In this document: piece after piece, positions 10,418 through 19,968 of the stretch | Numbering within the stretch: the first letter of the stretch is position 1 | Layout of the letters: every line of letters starts with the position of its first letter | NCBI GenBank assembly: GCA_027578815.1 | Contig: JANBTH010000005.1 | Span: 28,178-92,177, forward strand | Direction of reading: 5' to 3' | Source: Coemansia sp. RSA 1804 | Lineage: Eukaryota > Kickxellomycota > Kickxellomycetes > Kickxellales > Kickxellaceae | DNA: 64,000 nt | Position numbers and translations under genes: made by a program | The notes under the pieces: generated by a model | What the model saw: only the letters and a program-made list of their open reading frames with translations | Told to the model about the DNA's origin: nothing | The model's database searches: none

Positions 10418-10543
10418 CGTTACAATTTTCTTTTTTTATCCACTATTTTTCAATTTTAAAATTATCTCCACTTGAAATATTCGCTACAGCTATCATTTTA
10501 CAACACATTTGAAATAAAAAAAACACTTGGGTAAATAACAACA

Positions 10544-10741
10544 ATGGCGCATACAATAGAGGATGTTAGAAAAAAGATTAACGGGTATTCTGGTAAAGTG
10601 TTAATTGGTTCAAATGGACCAACAACGTTCTACGTTTGTGATGCTGAAACCCTAAAAAATTGTAGCGATGATTATGATAATAAACATATTAAAGAAGCAG
10701 AGAATTTCCGTCAAGCACACAATAGAAAGTATAAGAAGTAA
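10544..10741 (+). CDS. 65-residue orphan small protein
   Basis: A complete small frame from ATG to TAA. The protein is hydrophilic, Lys/Asn/Asp-rich, with two cysteines (about residues 35 and 43), no signal peptide and no transmembrane helix. Codons end mostly in A or T, unlike the GC-rich genes nearby. A TATA box stands 134 bp upstream. The residue pattern (helical start, Gly/Ser turn, a Thr-Phe-Tyr-Val-Cys strand, charged helical end) looks like a folded protein rather than random translation. I recognise no family. It may be a lineage-specific gene, an exon of a larger gene, or a recent arrival; a chance ORF is still possible. Confidence 0.45.
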   Translation: MAHTIEDVRKKINGYSGKVLIGSNGPTTFYVCDAETLKNCSDDYDNKHIKEAENFRQAHNRKYKK

Positions 10742-11230
10742 GCAAAAAACTAAACAAACCGATCATGTTAACAGCTTTTAGAAGTGAATGGTAATTTTTA
10801 AATTCTATTTTCAATAGGGGAATGGATATAATGATTACAAATCCACACTGAAAAAGAAAAAGATAAAAATTGATATATTTAAGCTTTCAATTTTTATAGT
10901 TTTCCTGAAGGTTTCGTAAATAAGAAGAGATCATCTGTTTGAGCTAGTAGATATATAAAAGAGGAAATTAGGTTCTAACGAAGCACGCATAACCCTTGCT
11001 ATGTTACGTATCCAACAGAAAATTAATATGCTTGGGATAATCATTTATGATAATGATTATGTGATCTTAATCATAATCTCTGGTATTTCCTTGAAATGGA
11101 TTCCGAAATAGATTGTTTTTTGTTTGATTTTATTTCTTCCTGCTTTCTTCCCTTTTACTGCTTAAAAAGTTTTATTAGTTAACTTTTTTTAATCCTCTTT
11201 TCCTCTACATGCTTTTAACCGATATATTCA
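10742..11230. other. AT-rich intergenic region before the DUF4246 gene
   Basis: No gene. It includes an inverted repeat (ATAATCAT/ATGATTAT, 11037-11060). It is the likely promoter of the DUF4246 gene and also contains the 3' end of the small ORF transcript. Confidence 0.55.
11037..11060. repeat. AT-rich inverted repeat
   Basis: ATAATCAT and its exact complement ATGATTAT are separated by eight bases. A related sequence occurs downstream of the DUF4246 gene at about 13023-13053. The AT-rich composition makes chance possible. Confidence 0.4.
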
Positions 11231-13000
11231 ATGTCGCTATCTAAAATATTTTTGGACAGATATGGACCGCATCCACTACCAATTTCATTTTTCGTACAGC
11301 TTAAATCGTTTGTTGAAAGACGCATTATCAATGCCAGCGCAGAAATCCGCAAAGACCCAGACTGGGCCCAGTATCTGGATAGCGAGGAGAAGCGGCAGAG
11401 TTGGTCGGACATGTGTACTGAAAAGTTTAAAGCCACGGCACTGGATATGGTTTATATTTTTAAAGAATTAAAGTACTATAATATTCTTCACGAGAATGTC
11501 CCGCATGGTATGGTGTTAGGGGGCGCCGACATGGTGTGGTTTATAGATATTCCCAATAACGATGGTTTGGCGCTGGAGTTCAAACAGTATGCAACTGTCT
11601 TGGAAGCTGCCTATCCCAAGAAACGTGTGGATCGGAGCGAAGGCGGCTGCGTTTTGCGGCTCATAGATCCTCTACTTTATCCGCTTGACTATAAACTAGC
11701 CCATGTTCTCCCAAATCCAATTGAGACACCGGAACAGGCACTCAGTGTAAAGACCTTTGGCGACAAACCTGGATCATTTGAGGCATGGTCTGATATTGTA
11801 AGGGGTCTCAACAAAAGGATTCTAGCTCCACAGCTTTTGCGTGGAAGGGGGTATGTTTACAGAAACTTCAACCGCTCTCCCCATGTCAGTTATCCAATTT
11901 GCTGGCTGCCTACGGATATTCGAGTGAATGTGGATGGTTCAGTTGTCATAAAGTCGTATATTAACAACCTATATCCAACCAAACATTCTACTTTTTACGA
12001 GACACTTTCGAAGGCACTTGAAGTCGTTGTTATTCCGCTGGTGGAGCAAGTACTGATTGATCTGATGCATCCTAATGAATCGCGAGTGAGAGTTGATGAT
12101 GATAAGTGTGTGAGATTCACCATTCCTTCTCCAAGAAATGGTACCTATCGCTGGAGTGATCTTAATACCACCGACGATGATGATGCGTGGGAAGATTGGA
12201 AACGAGGAATTGTGTACTTCGAGCCGGTGCCTGTACATTATGTCAACCATCTTCGACCATTGCCGCTGCCACCAACATACACCTTGCGTGGAGAAGAGTT
12301 ACATCTCGTTGTCGAGATGGAAACCACATATCTGACACCGAAGAATCCGTATTGTAGCCAAGGCGAATGGCAGACTTCAGGTACACCCAACGACAATATA
12401 GTAGCCACGGCAATATGGTACTATGATGTTGAGAATACAAAGATATCGAGTATTAGGTTTTGTGATCTGCTCCGCCCGTATGATAAATACTTTCCTACTA
12501 GAGGTTCGATTGCAGAGTCGGTGTACCATTACGTGTATAATATAGGGGGTATTGATAGAATGCTAGGGTGGTTCTTCAATCAGGCATACGGATTCACTGG
12601 CATTAAGGGCGGACGGGTTGTGTGCTTTCCAAGCTCGTATCAATACACTGAGCCAGAGATGAATCTGGCAGATCCATCCAAACCCGGACATGTGAAAAAA
12701 CTGTATTTCCATTTTGTTCATCCCGGCGTACGTGTTCCATCGACATCAATCGTCCCACCACAGCAGCAGGAATGGTGGGCTGGGACGATATTCTCCATTC
12801 CACCAATGGATAGTATCCCCGTGGAGCTTCAGACAATGATCCTAAAGAATGTTGATATGCCAATGTCCTTGAAAAGGGCATATAAAAAATACGATCGCGA
12901 AAGATATAACAAATTACGCGCGGATGAAAAAGAATATAACTACTACACGTGGGCATTTGTGTACTGGAGATCGCTTCAGCGTGAGGGTTATATACAATGA
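11231..13000 (+). CDS. DUF4246 family protein
   Basis: The 589-residue product matches the fungal DUF4246 family as I know it. Hallmarks are the SYINNL segment (242-247) following a WLPTDIRVNVDGSV stretch, a long central region, and the GTPNDNIVAT segment (from residue 384) leading into YYDVEN. These are in the order and spacing expected, and length is close to the usual 550-650. The family is widespread in fungi, often in many copies, and has no established biochemical function. No signal peptide or membrane helix is evident, so a soluble intracellular protein is likely. Base composition is lower in GC than the flanking genes, and AT-rich repeats lie on both sides. The start is the first ATG after a T-rich leader. 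The C-terminal tail is basic and Tyr-rich. Confidence 0.8.
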   Translation: MSLSKIFLDRYGPHPLPISFFVQLKSFVERRIINASAEIRKDPDWAQYLDSEEKRQSWSDMCTEKFKATALDMVYIFKELKYYNILHENVPHGMVLGGADMVWFIDIPNNDGLALEFKQYATVLEAAYPKKRVDRSEGGCVLRLIDPLLYPLDYKLAHVLPNPIETPEQALSVKTFGDKPGSFEAWSDIVRGLNKRILAPQLLRGRGYVYRNFNRSPHVSYPICWLPTDIRVNVDGSVVIKSYINNLYPTKHSTFYETLSKALEVVVIPLVEQVLIDLMHPNESRVRVDDDKCVRFTIPSPRNGTYRWSDLNTTDDDDAWEDWKRGIVYFEPVPVHYVNHLRPLPLPPTYTLRGEELHLVVEMETTYLTPKNPYCSQGEWQTSGTPNDNIVATAIWYYDVENTKISSIRFCDLLRPYDKYFPTRGSIAESVYHYVYNIGGIDRMLGWFFNQAYGFTGIKGGRVVCFPSSYQYTEPEMNLADPSKPGHVKKLYFHFVHPGVRVPSTSIVPPQQQEWWAGTIFSIPPMDSIPVELQTMILKNVDMPMSLKRAYKKYDRERYNKLRADEKEYNYYTWAFVYWRSLQREGYIQ

Positions 13001-13204
13001 TTTTTCCAGGTAATATGAATGAGATAATATCATTTATAATGATGATCACGATCACGTAATCAGAAGCTTTGGTGTAATTAGCCTTCTTTGTTTTTGTTAT
13101 TGTTTTTCTTTCTCACGGCTCGACCATTACTATTGTTTTGACATTCGCCTGGGCTTTGCTATTTCAGTTCATCGCTTTTCACACTCCTGTCTTGTAAGGA
13201 AGCA

Positions 13205-14938
13205 ATGCTTTTCAATATCCTCAAGTACCCGGTTATTTTCTCATCGGGAGCCACGCTGTACCGCACATTCACGCTGTTCACATCACCGCTAGCAGCAACC
13301 AACATGACCTCATCGCCAACAGTACGCGACCGGCTGGCGGAGTACAAGCCGACGGAGCTGCGCTCGGACCTGTCGCACCTGACGGCGGGCGACCGGCAGG
13401 CGCTGGTGAAGTTGGCGGACGTGTCGGACCTGCTCAGCAGCGCGTACTACAGCCAGCTATGGTCGGGGGCGCCGGCGCTGAGAAGGGAGCTCGAGACAAA
13501 GGCGAGGGAGGAGGCGGGTCCGGAGACGGAGGCCAGGGACCGGCTCCGGCTCTTCGAGCTGCTGCGCGGGCCGTGGGACCGGCGGCGCGGCAACCAGCCG
13601 TTCATCGACGCGGTGGGCGCCAAGCCCGGCGGCGCCAACGTGTATCCCGAGGACATGAGCAAGACGGAGTTCGACGCGTGGCTGGGGACGCTGGGAACCA
13701 GCAGCGATGAGGCGAGGCGGGCGCGCGGATTCTACGACGCCGTTGTCAGAAGAGCGGACGGCGGGCTGGATCTGGAGCGGTACGCGGACGCGTACGCGGA
13801 GTATCTGGAGCCGGCGGCGCGGCTGATGCGCGAGGCGGCGGATCTGGTCAGCGACGCGAGCTTTGCGCGGTTCCTGCGGATGCGCGGCGAGTCGTTTGGA
13901 ACCAACAGGTACCTGGAGTCGGAAGTCGCGTGGCTCAAGATCAACAGCACCAGCGCGCTGGAGGCCGCCATCGGGCCGTACGAGACGTACGAGGACGAGC
14001 TGTATTCGGCCAAGGCGTTCTTCGAGGCGATGGTGCATGTGCGCGACTTCGCCGGCACCCGCACGGTTGCCAAGTTCGCCGACAGCCTCGAGTACATCGA
14101 GGCGCGTCTGCCCATTCCCGACGCCTACCGCAACCCGAGCCTTGCTGCGCCGCCCATCGTGGTTGTCAACCAGGTCTACGCCGGCGGCGATACCGCGGCG
14201 CCGATGACGGCGGCGTACAACCTGCCCAACGACGAGGACGCCATCGAGCGCGCCGGATCGAAGCTGACTCTCATCCGCAATGTGCAGGAAGGCAAGGTGC
14301 GCAGCGTGCTGCTTCCGATTGCGCGCGCCGTGCTCGATCCGCGCGACGTGGCGGATGTGACGTTCGATGCGTTCTTCACGCATGTGCTGCTGCACGAGGT
14401 TGCGCACTCAAACGGCCCGCACCGCGTGGTCGCGTCGCCCGACGACACCGTGCGCAGCCGCCTGCAGGACCTGCACTCGGCCTTCGAGGAGGCAAAGGCC
14501 GACATCGCCGGCCTCTTCGCCGCGCGCCTGCTTGTGGCCTCCGGCGTCATCGCCAATGTCACCATGCGCCAGTTCTACACCACGTATCTGGCGTCGGCCT
14601 TCAGATCCGTCCGCTTCGGCCTCAGCGAGGCCCACGGGCTCGGCCAGGCCATGCAGCTCGCCTACCTGCTCGACGCCGGCGGGTTCGTCTACGACGGCGC
14701 TGCGCGGACCTTTGCCGTTGACTTTGACGCCATCGACGGCGCCGTCGCCGACCTCACCAGAGACATCATGCTGATCCAGGGCGATGGCGACAAGGCTCGC
14801 GCCGCTGCCTTCCGCGACAAGTACGGCGTCCTCGCGCCCAGCGTCGCCCAGGCGCTCGACGGCCTCGCGCACGTGCCCATCGACATTGCGCCTGTCTGGG
14901 CCGACATCGCGGAGCTGCGGAAGAGCAGCGATGCGTGA
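13205..14938 (+). CDS. peptidase M49-like zinc metallopeptidase (possible dual start)
   Basis: The 577-residue product resembles the dipeptidyl-peptidase III-related M49 proteins that carry HExxH. H397, E398 and H401 form HEVAH, with GPH soon after. The second zinc/catalytic motif EEAKAD is at 428-433, the expected distance downstream. Classical DPP III has HELLGH, so this belongs to the divergent branch. Residues 1-33 are hydrophobic and lack Asp/Glu, like a weak mitochondrial presequence. A second ATG at 13304 (Met34) has A at -3, whereas the first has G, so leaky scanning could produce a cytosolic form. The gene converges with the MFS transporter gene, leaving only 91 bp between stop codons. 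Expected activity is release of dipeptides or short peptides; the substrate is unknown. Confidence 0.75.
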   Translation: MLFNILKYPVIFSSGATLYRTFTLFTSPLAATNMTSSPTVRDRLAEYKPTELRSDLSHLTAGDRQALVKLADVSDLLSSAYYSQLWSGAPALRRELETKAREEAGPETEARDRLRLFELLRGPWDRRRGNQPFIDAVGAKPGGANVYPEDMSKTEFDAWLGTLGTSSDEARRARGFYDAVVRRADGGLDLERYADAYAEYLEPAARLMREAADLVSDASFARFLRMRGESFGTNRYLESEVAWLKINSTSALEAAIGPYETYEDELYSAKAFFEAMVHVRDFAGTRTVAKFADSLEYIEARLPIPDAYRNPSLAAPPIVVVNQVYAGGDTAAPMTAAYNLPNDEDAIERAGSKLTLIRNVQEGKVRSVLLPIARAVLDPRDVADVTFDAFFTHVLLHEVAHSNGPHRVVASPDDTVRSRLQDLHSAFEEAKADIAGLFAARLLVASGVIANVTMRQFYTTYLASAFRSVRFGLSEAHGLGQAMQLAYLLDAGGFVYDGAARTFAVDFDAIDGAVADLTRDIMLIQGDGDKARAAAFRDKYGVLAPSVAQALDGLAHVPIDIAPVWADIAELRKSSDA

Positions 14939-15029
14939 GCCAATCCGCCCGGCGCCTTTCTGTCTGCCAATAGTGGTGTTTAGTATTTATAATCGAATGT
15001 CTGTCTAGCTTCCAAAGAAAAGGCCTCGC

Positions 15030-16526
15030 TCAGAGCTCAAACTCCTTGTTGTTCTCCGCAAACACCGCGTCGTCGTAGTCGGCGATGCGTCGCCGGTCGC
15101 GGTGCGCCCAGACCGAGCCGGTGAAGATCACCTCCATGTCCTCCAGCGACCTGTTCTTGGTCTCCGGGTAGAACGCGTAGATGATGCCGATCGCCGCAAA
15201 CATGATCACCGCAAAGATCAGATCAAGGCCCCACGTGATGCGCTTCATCAGGATCGGCGCCACCAGCCCGATGACAAAGTTGAACAGCCAGTTGGACGCC
15301 GTGGTGATCGAGTTGGCCTTGGACCGGATGTGCATCGGGAAGATCTCGGACGGGTAGATCCACCCGATCGGCCCCCACGACATTGCAAACGAGATCACAA
15401 ACAGATACACCATGACGATGACCAGATAGGAAACGCCCTTTGGCAGCTGCAGATTGACCGATCCGTCGTCCTCGTAGATCTTGTTCTGCGTCGCGCCCGT
15501 GGCAACCGCCTGCACAAAGTACGTCGCCGCGCATCCGAACGACCCGATCATCAGCGTCACCCGCCGCCCCAGCCGATCCACAAACAGAATTGCCGGAATC
15601 GTCGCCAGCATGTTGATCACGCCGTTGACGCCCTGCGCCAGCAGCGATGCGTTGTCGCCGCTCAGCCCCGACTGCTTGAACAGCGACGGCGCAAAGTACA
15701 TGATGACGTTGATTCCCGTCAGCTGCTGCAGCGCCTGGATCGCCACGCCCAGCACCAGGCGCCGACGGATCGGGAACCGCAGCAGCTCAAAGTAGCTGCG
15801 CATCGCCGTCTCGCGCTCCATGCGCACCGCCTCCTTGATGTCCTCCACCTCCTGCACCACCTCCGGGTCGTGCATGTTGCCTCCGGCGCGCAGCCACGCC
15901 AGCACCGTCTGTGCCTCGTATGATCTGTCGTGGTCGATCAGCCACCGCGGCGTGAACGGCATCATCGTCATTGCGCAAAACAGGACCACTGCGGGCACGA
16001 TCTGGATCCCGATCGGGATCCGCCACGACGCGTCGCTCTTGATGAAGTGGCATCCGTAGTCGATCCAGAACGCTACCAGCAGCCCCCACGTGATCGCCCA
16101 CTGCTGCAGCGACACGAGGCGGCCGCGGATATGCGACGGCGCAATCTCCGACTGGTAGATGGGAACAGTCATCGACAGCACGCCGACGCCCAGTCCTGCG
16201 ACAAACCGGCCGGCAATAAGCATCGCGCGGTTGCGCGATCCGCACTGGATGGATGCGCCCAGCGAGAACACCACGCATGCCACCATGATTGTCCGTTTGC
16301 GGGAGAACTTGTCAGCTAGGTAGCCGGCACACAGCGACCCGACGAAGCAGCCGGCTGTTAGGAGCGAGGTGATCACGCCAACGCCCACAGGGCCTGGGTT
16401 GCCGAAGTACGCCTTCCAGTAGTCCATCTCCAGAATCGACGACATCAGCCCCGTGTCAAACCCGAATATGAATCCGCCAAGCGCCGAAACGCTGCCCACA
16501 AAATACGCATGTGTGTTTCTGCCCAT
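15030..16526 (-). CDS. MFS sugar transporter
   Basis: The 498-residue product is a full-length member of the sugar porter family (MFS), about 12 membrane helices. Diagnostic motifs are GRFVAGLGVGVLS (from 106), PxxPRWL-type FTPRWL after helix 6, QQLTGIN (267-273) in helix 7, DRLGRR (317-322), PSEIFP (392-397) and PETKNRSLE (454-462) after helix 12. Gln pairs and QQLTGIN match hexose-transporting members, but the sugar cannot be assigned. It should act in the plasma membrane as a proton symporter or facilitator. The start is the first ATG, with a short hydrophilic N-terminus. It is convergent with the M49 gene, and about 1.7 kb of promoter DNA lies upstream. Confidence 0.92.
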   Translation of the reverse strand: MGRNTHAYFVGSVSALGGFIFGFDTGLMSSILEMDYWKAYFGNPGPVGVGVITSLLTAGCFVGSLCAGYLADKFSRKRTIMVACVVFSLGASIQCGSRNRAMLIAGRFVAGLGVGVLSMTVPIYQSEIAPSHIRGRLVSLQQWAITWGLLVAFWIDYGCHFIKSDASWRIPIGIQIVPAVVLFCAMTMMPFTPRWLIDHDRSYEAQTVLAWLRAGGNMHDPEVVQEVEDIKEAVRMERETAMRSYFELLRFPIRRRLVLGVAIQALQQLTGINVIMYFAPSLFKQSGLSGDNASLLAQGVNGVINMLATIPAILFVDRLGRRVTLMIGSFGCAATYFVQAVATGATQNKIYEDDGSVNLQLPKGVSYLVIVMVYLFVISFAMSWGPIGWIYPSEIFPMHIRSKANSITTASNWLFNFVIGLVAPILMKRITWGLDLIFAVIMFAAIGIIYAFYPETKNRSLEDMEVIFTGSVWAHRDRRRIADYDDAVFAENNKEFEL

Positions 16527-18270
16527 GCTTTTTTTGTTTTATGTCTGGCGTTTCTGGAGAGAGGAATGGTGTTACGAGATAGAAAATTGGTGATAATAAC
16601 GGCAGTATTAAGTACAGGTTGGGGTTTTGTTTAAATTAAATAGAACACGTTAAAATATGTAATTGTATAATATGACATTAGCCAGAAAATAGTCAACCCT
16701 CTTCTTCAATTAAAGATATCGTAAACCAAGAACATAAAAACCAGAGTTGTCATGGACACGTTCGATAGAGAAGGAACAGTAGATGAAAGGGAAGGAAAGA
16801 GAGAAAGACAAGACAAGAAGGATGGAAATGAAAAATGTTAAAGTGCTAAGGGATTGAAACGAAAGGAGTTTTTTTTGGTTGAATGCTATTTTTCAGTCTT
16901 AAATGAATGCACATTACCTGTTTATTCCAATATCATTTTGTTTATATCGTTTGCTCGAGTTTGCCATTGAAATCCTATCAAACCATCCGCAACACTATGC
17001 TATAGCATGAAAAATACCCCCTCCCACATGTCAGTCTCCTCTTTCTATCTCTTTCTCCTTGCTCGTTGCCAAGCGGAGGAGAATATGTGATAATACAAGA
17101 GTAATTTTTAAACACACACCTTTTTTTTCTCCGCACTATCAGGTTTCTCTTGCATTTGCAAATGCAGAATGAACCGAGGGACTGATTTCCCTTCTTTCTT
17201 CTGCTGCTGCCAGGTTTTTATTTTTCTTGACAACCTGCTTATTTTGGAACATGTTGGCCAGCGCAGCCCTTTTTGTTTATTTAAAAAGATGGGAAATGGC
17301 GTGTGGTTGGTTATGCAATTTTAACAAGATTGGCCGCATGCACTTGTTGGATGACACACACCCCATTCGCCATCCAAGTAATGGATGGTTGGGAGACAAG
17401 TGGTGATGGATTTACCCTTTTGCTTACACTCCCAATAAACAAATTGATAAATAAGTAAAGCATATGTTCTGAGAACCGGCATGGTTTGGAATCATCAATC
17501 CCCTTTTCATGCATCCTAAAGTCCAAGAGAGAGGGATAGCTGTGAAAGAAAAAAGACAACACGTAAATTTCTTTCATTGCTTTCTTGCACACTCAGTTTG
17601 CCCAGATAAATTAGGGAATGAAAAAAACGCATGTATTTCGCTGGTACAAATAATCCCATCTTTGGAAATAACAATGACCAAACCGAACTTTGCCGAATGG
17701 GGTATTGTGTGTTTTCTCGGTGACAGATACACAAGGGCACCCTGTATTGCGTGCTGAAATAAAAAACAGGGTTGTTCTTTGTAAAGGCATAATGGAAGCG
17801 AGGAGCGATGCATGCACTATATTTATAATTCATAATTGCTAGCCGAACAAAGGGGAAAGACAAAGAAAGAAGCAAAACAAATACAAACAGGTTTAGCTCG
17901 CTGAATGTAAAAAAACTTCATAGAATGACGAAAAGTAAATAAAAATCTAGTGTGCTCTGGACAATAGAACTTTTATTCATGTGATTTCTTTGGTCGCATG
18001 CATCATATTGGTGAAGAGGAAATGAAAGCGTAGAACGGTTGTTGGTCAGTGCCTAAAGGAAAAAAAACGTCTTTTCCTCCGTCTGTTCCTGTGACACAAG
18101 AACAGAAAAGGCGGGATGCTTTGATACCGTTTCATTAAAGGGGGAACCTTAAATTTTTCCAATTTCATCTTTTTTACATGCGTACTTTTATTTCTTACTT
18201 TCCCCCCTTATTTATCCACTCGCTTGTTTGTTAATTTTTTTACCTGTTAATATTTGCTATCATAAAGGGA
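16527..18270. other. large AT-rich intergenic region
   Basis: No gene is supported in 1.7 kb. It must serve as promoter for the transporter (leftward) and for the tubby-fold-like gene (rightward). A perfect 16-bp palindrome at 17151 is listed separately. Confidence 0.6.
17151..17166. promoter_or_regulatory. perfect 16-bp palindrome
   Basis: tgcatttgcaaatgca is an exact dyad, as expected for a site bound by a homodimeric transcription factor. It lies about 625 bp upstream of the MFS transporter start and 1.1 kb upstream of the gene at 18271. No factor is assigned. Confidence 0.4.
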
Positions 18271-18837
18271 ATGACGCAGCAGACGTTTACGTTTATCAAC
18301 CACAGCGGCAAGCTCTTTGACGAGACGCTGGTGTATGCGGGAGCAGTGTACGGATTCGACATGGCCACAGACTTCAAGCATGCGTTCTCTCTCACAACGG
18401 ACTCCTCGGGCGTAGTAGCAAAAGAGGTGTACTACACGGGGATATCGATGACGGGGAAGCTGCGCGGAACCGACCGGAGCTGGATAGACTTCGAGGGCGC
18501 CGGGATTAAAACCAAGGGCGAGCGGCTCAGCTTCGGGTACACCTGGTGCTTCAAGTACCCGGCCTCTGGCGGGAGCAAGCGGTACATCTGGCGGATGGAG
18601 CGCAGCAAGACGCGTAGCAACAATATCATGTACTTGGAGAACAGCGGCACCAGCGAGATTGTTGCCACGTTTAGAAGGTGCGTGGATGATGAGCAGGTTG
18701 AGGGTCGCTTGGTTCTGCGCGTTTGTCCCGATCTGCCGCTGTTTATGCTTATTCTGGCAACGTGTAAGCTTGGGCTTGTGCGGATTCAAGCGAGCGATGC
18801 TGGCGTTCCATTCGCGGCTGCCGCTCAACAGCAACAG

Positions 18838-18899
<62 letters not shown>

Positions 18900-19029
18900 G
18901 TTGTCGTCGTCAACTATATCGCCTGCTGATGAGCGCGAGGAAACGGTGTCGTCAGTCTCTGGATCCTCCGGACAAAACACCGGCACATCGTGGTTTCGCC
19001 GACTCATGGACGGATCAAAAACAAAATAA
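18271..19029 (+). CDS. tubby/LURP-one-like beta-barrel protein with polyQ tail
   Basis: The 252-residue product has an N-terminal domain (about 1-178) of regularly spaced beta strands ending in a hydrophobic helix (LPLFMLILATCKLGLVRIQ). This is the layout of tubby-C-like folds (tubby, scramblase, LURP-one) and resembles the fungal DUF6593 group; that match is from memory and uncertain. Such barrels often bind membrane lipids or fatty acyl groups. A tail of about 30 glutamines (188-216) follows, encoded by mixed CAG/CAA, then a Ser/acidic segment. There is no signal peptide. The start is the first ATG, close to the preceding in-frame stops. Confidence 0.6.
18826..18900. repeat. CAG/CAA microsatellite (polyQ)
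   Basis: About 25 codons of CAG and CAA in frame as glutamine in the tubby-fold-like gene. It is the longest polyQ-coding tract in the left half of the window. Confidence 0.9.
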
Positions 19030-19968
19030 CCCTTTTCGCATGCATTACATAACACTGTTAATAACGATAACAACAACAACAACAACAAGGTTCCATTTAA
19101 TAAAGACATTAGAAAAAGCATGGATCAGCAGCAACCGCCATTACTATTTTTTTTGTTGGTGTGGGTGGGTAGACGCATGCCGGGGAGAATAAAGCCGCCG
19201 AAGCAGCTCCTCTCGCCCGGCACTCTGTTCAGCATAATCCGGATTGGGTCAATACCAGAAGAATAAACTCTAGCACCCTGCGCATTGCACTGCATCCAAA
19301 AATGAAGCTAACCACCAGGGAGCGCAAATCTTCCAGATCCCTGTGAATCCCTCCTCCCAAGAAGCTAAAGTCGAAGAAAAAGAACCTCCTCCCACCCTAT
19401 TTCCTTCCCCTCGACTGGCTAGAGAAAGAAAGGGAAGAGCAGTGGGATAAAAGCTACCGGCATCAGTCTTGCTTCCCGCGAAGGAAGAGAACGTCAACTG
19501 CCTCAAGCAAAAGTAAACCACCGATCGCCTTCCATCCACCTAGCCAAGGGAAGAAAAAAAGGGAAACCAGGGGGGAATGTTCTCCAACGACTCCAGCTCC
19601 TCGAGAGAAAGGGGCCACCAGGAAAAAACCCCAACCGAGGATTTGTTTCTGGTCACTCCCGCCCCGCTGTTCGCAGGACCCCCGTCAAGAAGGCATGAGT
19701 GGCTTTTCCCGGACTTTACCCCAAGCGTCTGTGTCTTTTATATAAAGTAACGCCTAAGCGCAGGTACTGTCGTCTACCACAGAATCCAAGGCAAGGGCGG
19801 GTCTGTCTGGCGATTTTCCCTTCAATGCTTATGAGTGCACAAAGCAGCCGGCGGACCCGGATCCACTCTTATGGCAGCCCTGGCTCCCCGGCACGTGATC
19901 TGCAGACAGGTGTCTTCAACAAAAAGAAGCCAGAGCAGTTCTATTTTCTCCCATCTACCAAAATAACA
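19030..19968. other. intergenic region, moderately GC-rich
   Basis: No gene is supported. Unlike most gaps it is not strongly AT-rich between about 19270 and 19930, and it has a TATATAAA-like element near 19739. An unrecognised short or intron-bearing transcript is possible, but no frame with an ATG and plausible protein is seen. It lies between the 3' ends of two convergent genes. Confidence 0.45.

Larger units (their letters stand above)
9726..10543. other. AT-rich intergenic region with 3' UTR
   Basis: No gene is supported. The first part carries a polyadenylation-type AATAAA. The second is strongly AT-rich and holds the putative promoter (TATAAAAG) of the small ORF at 10544. Confidence 0.6.
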
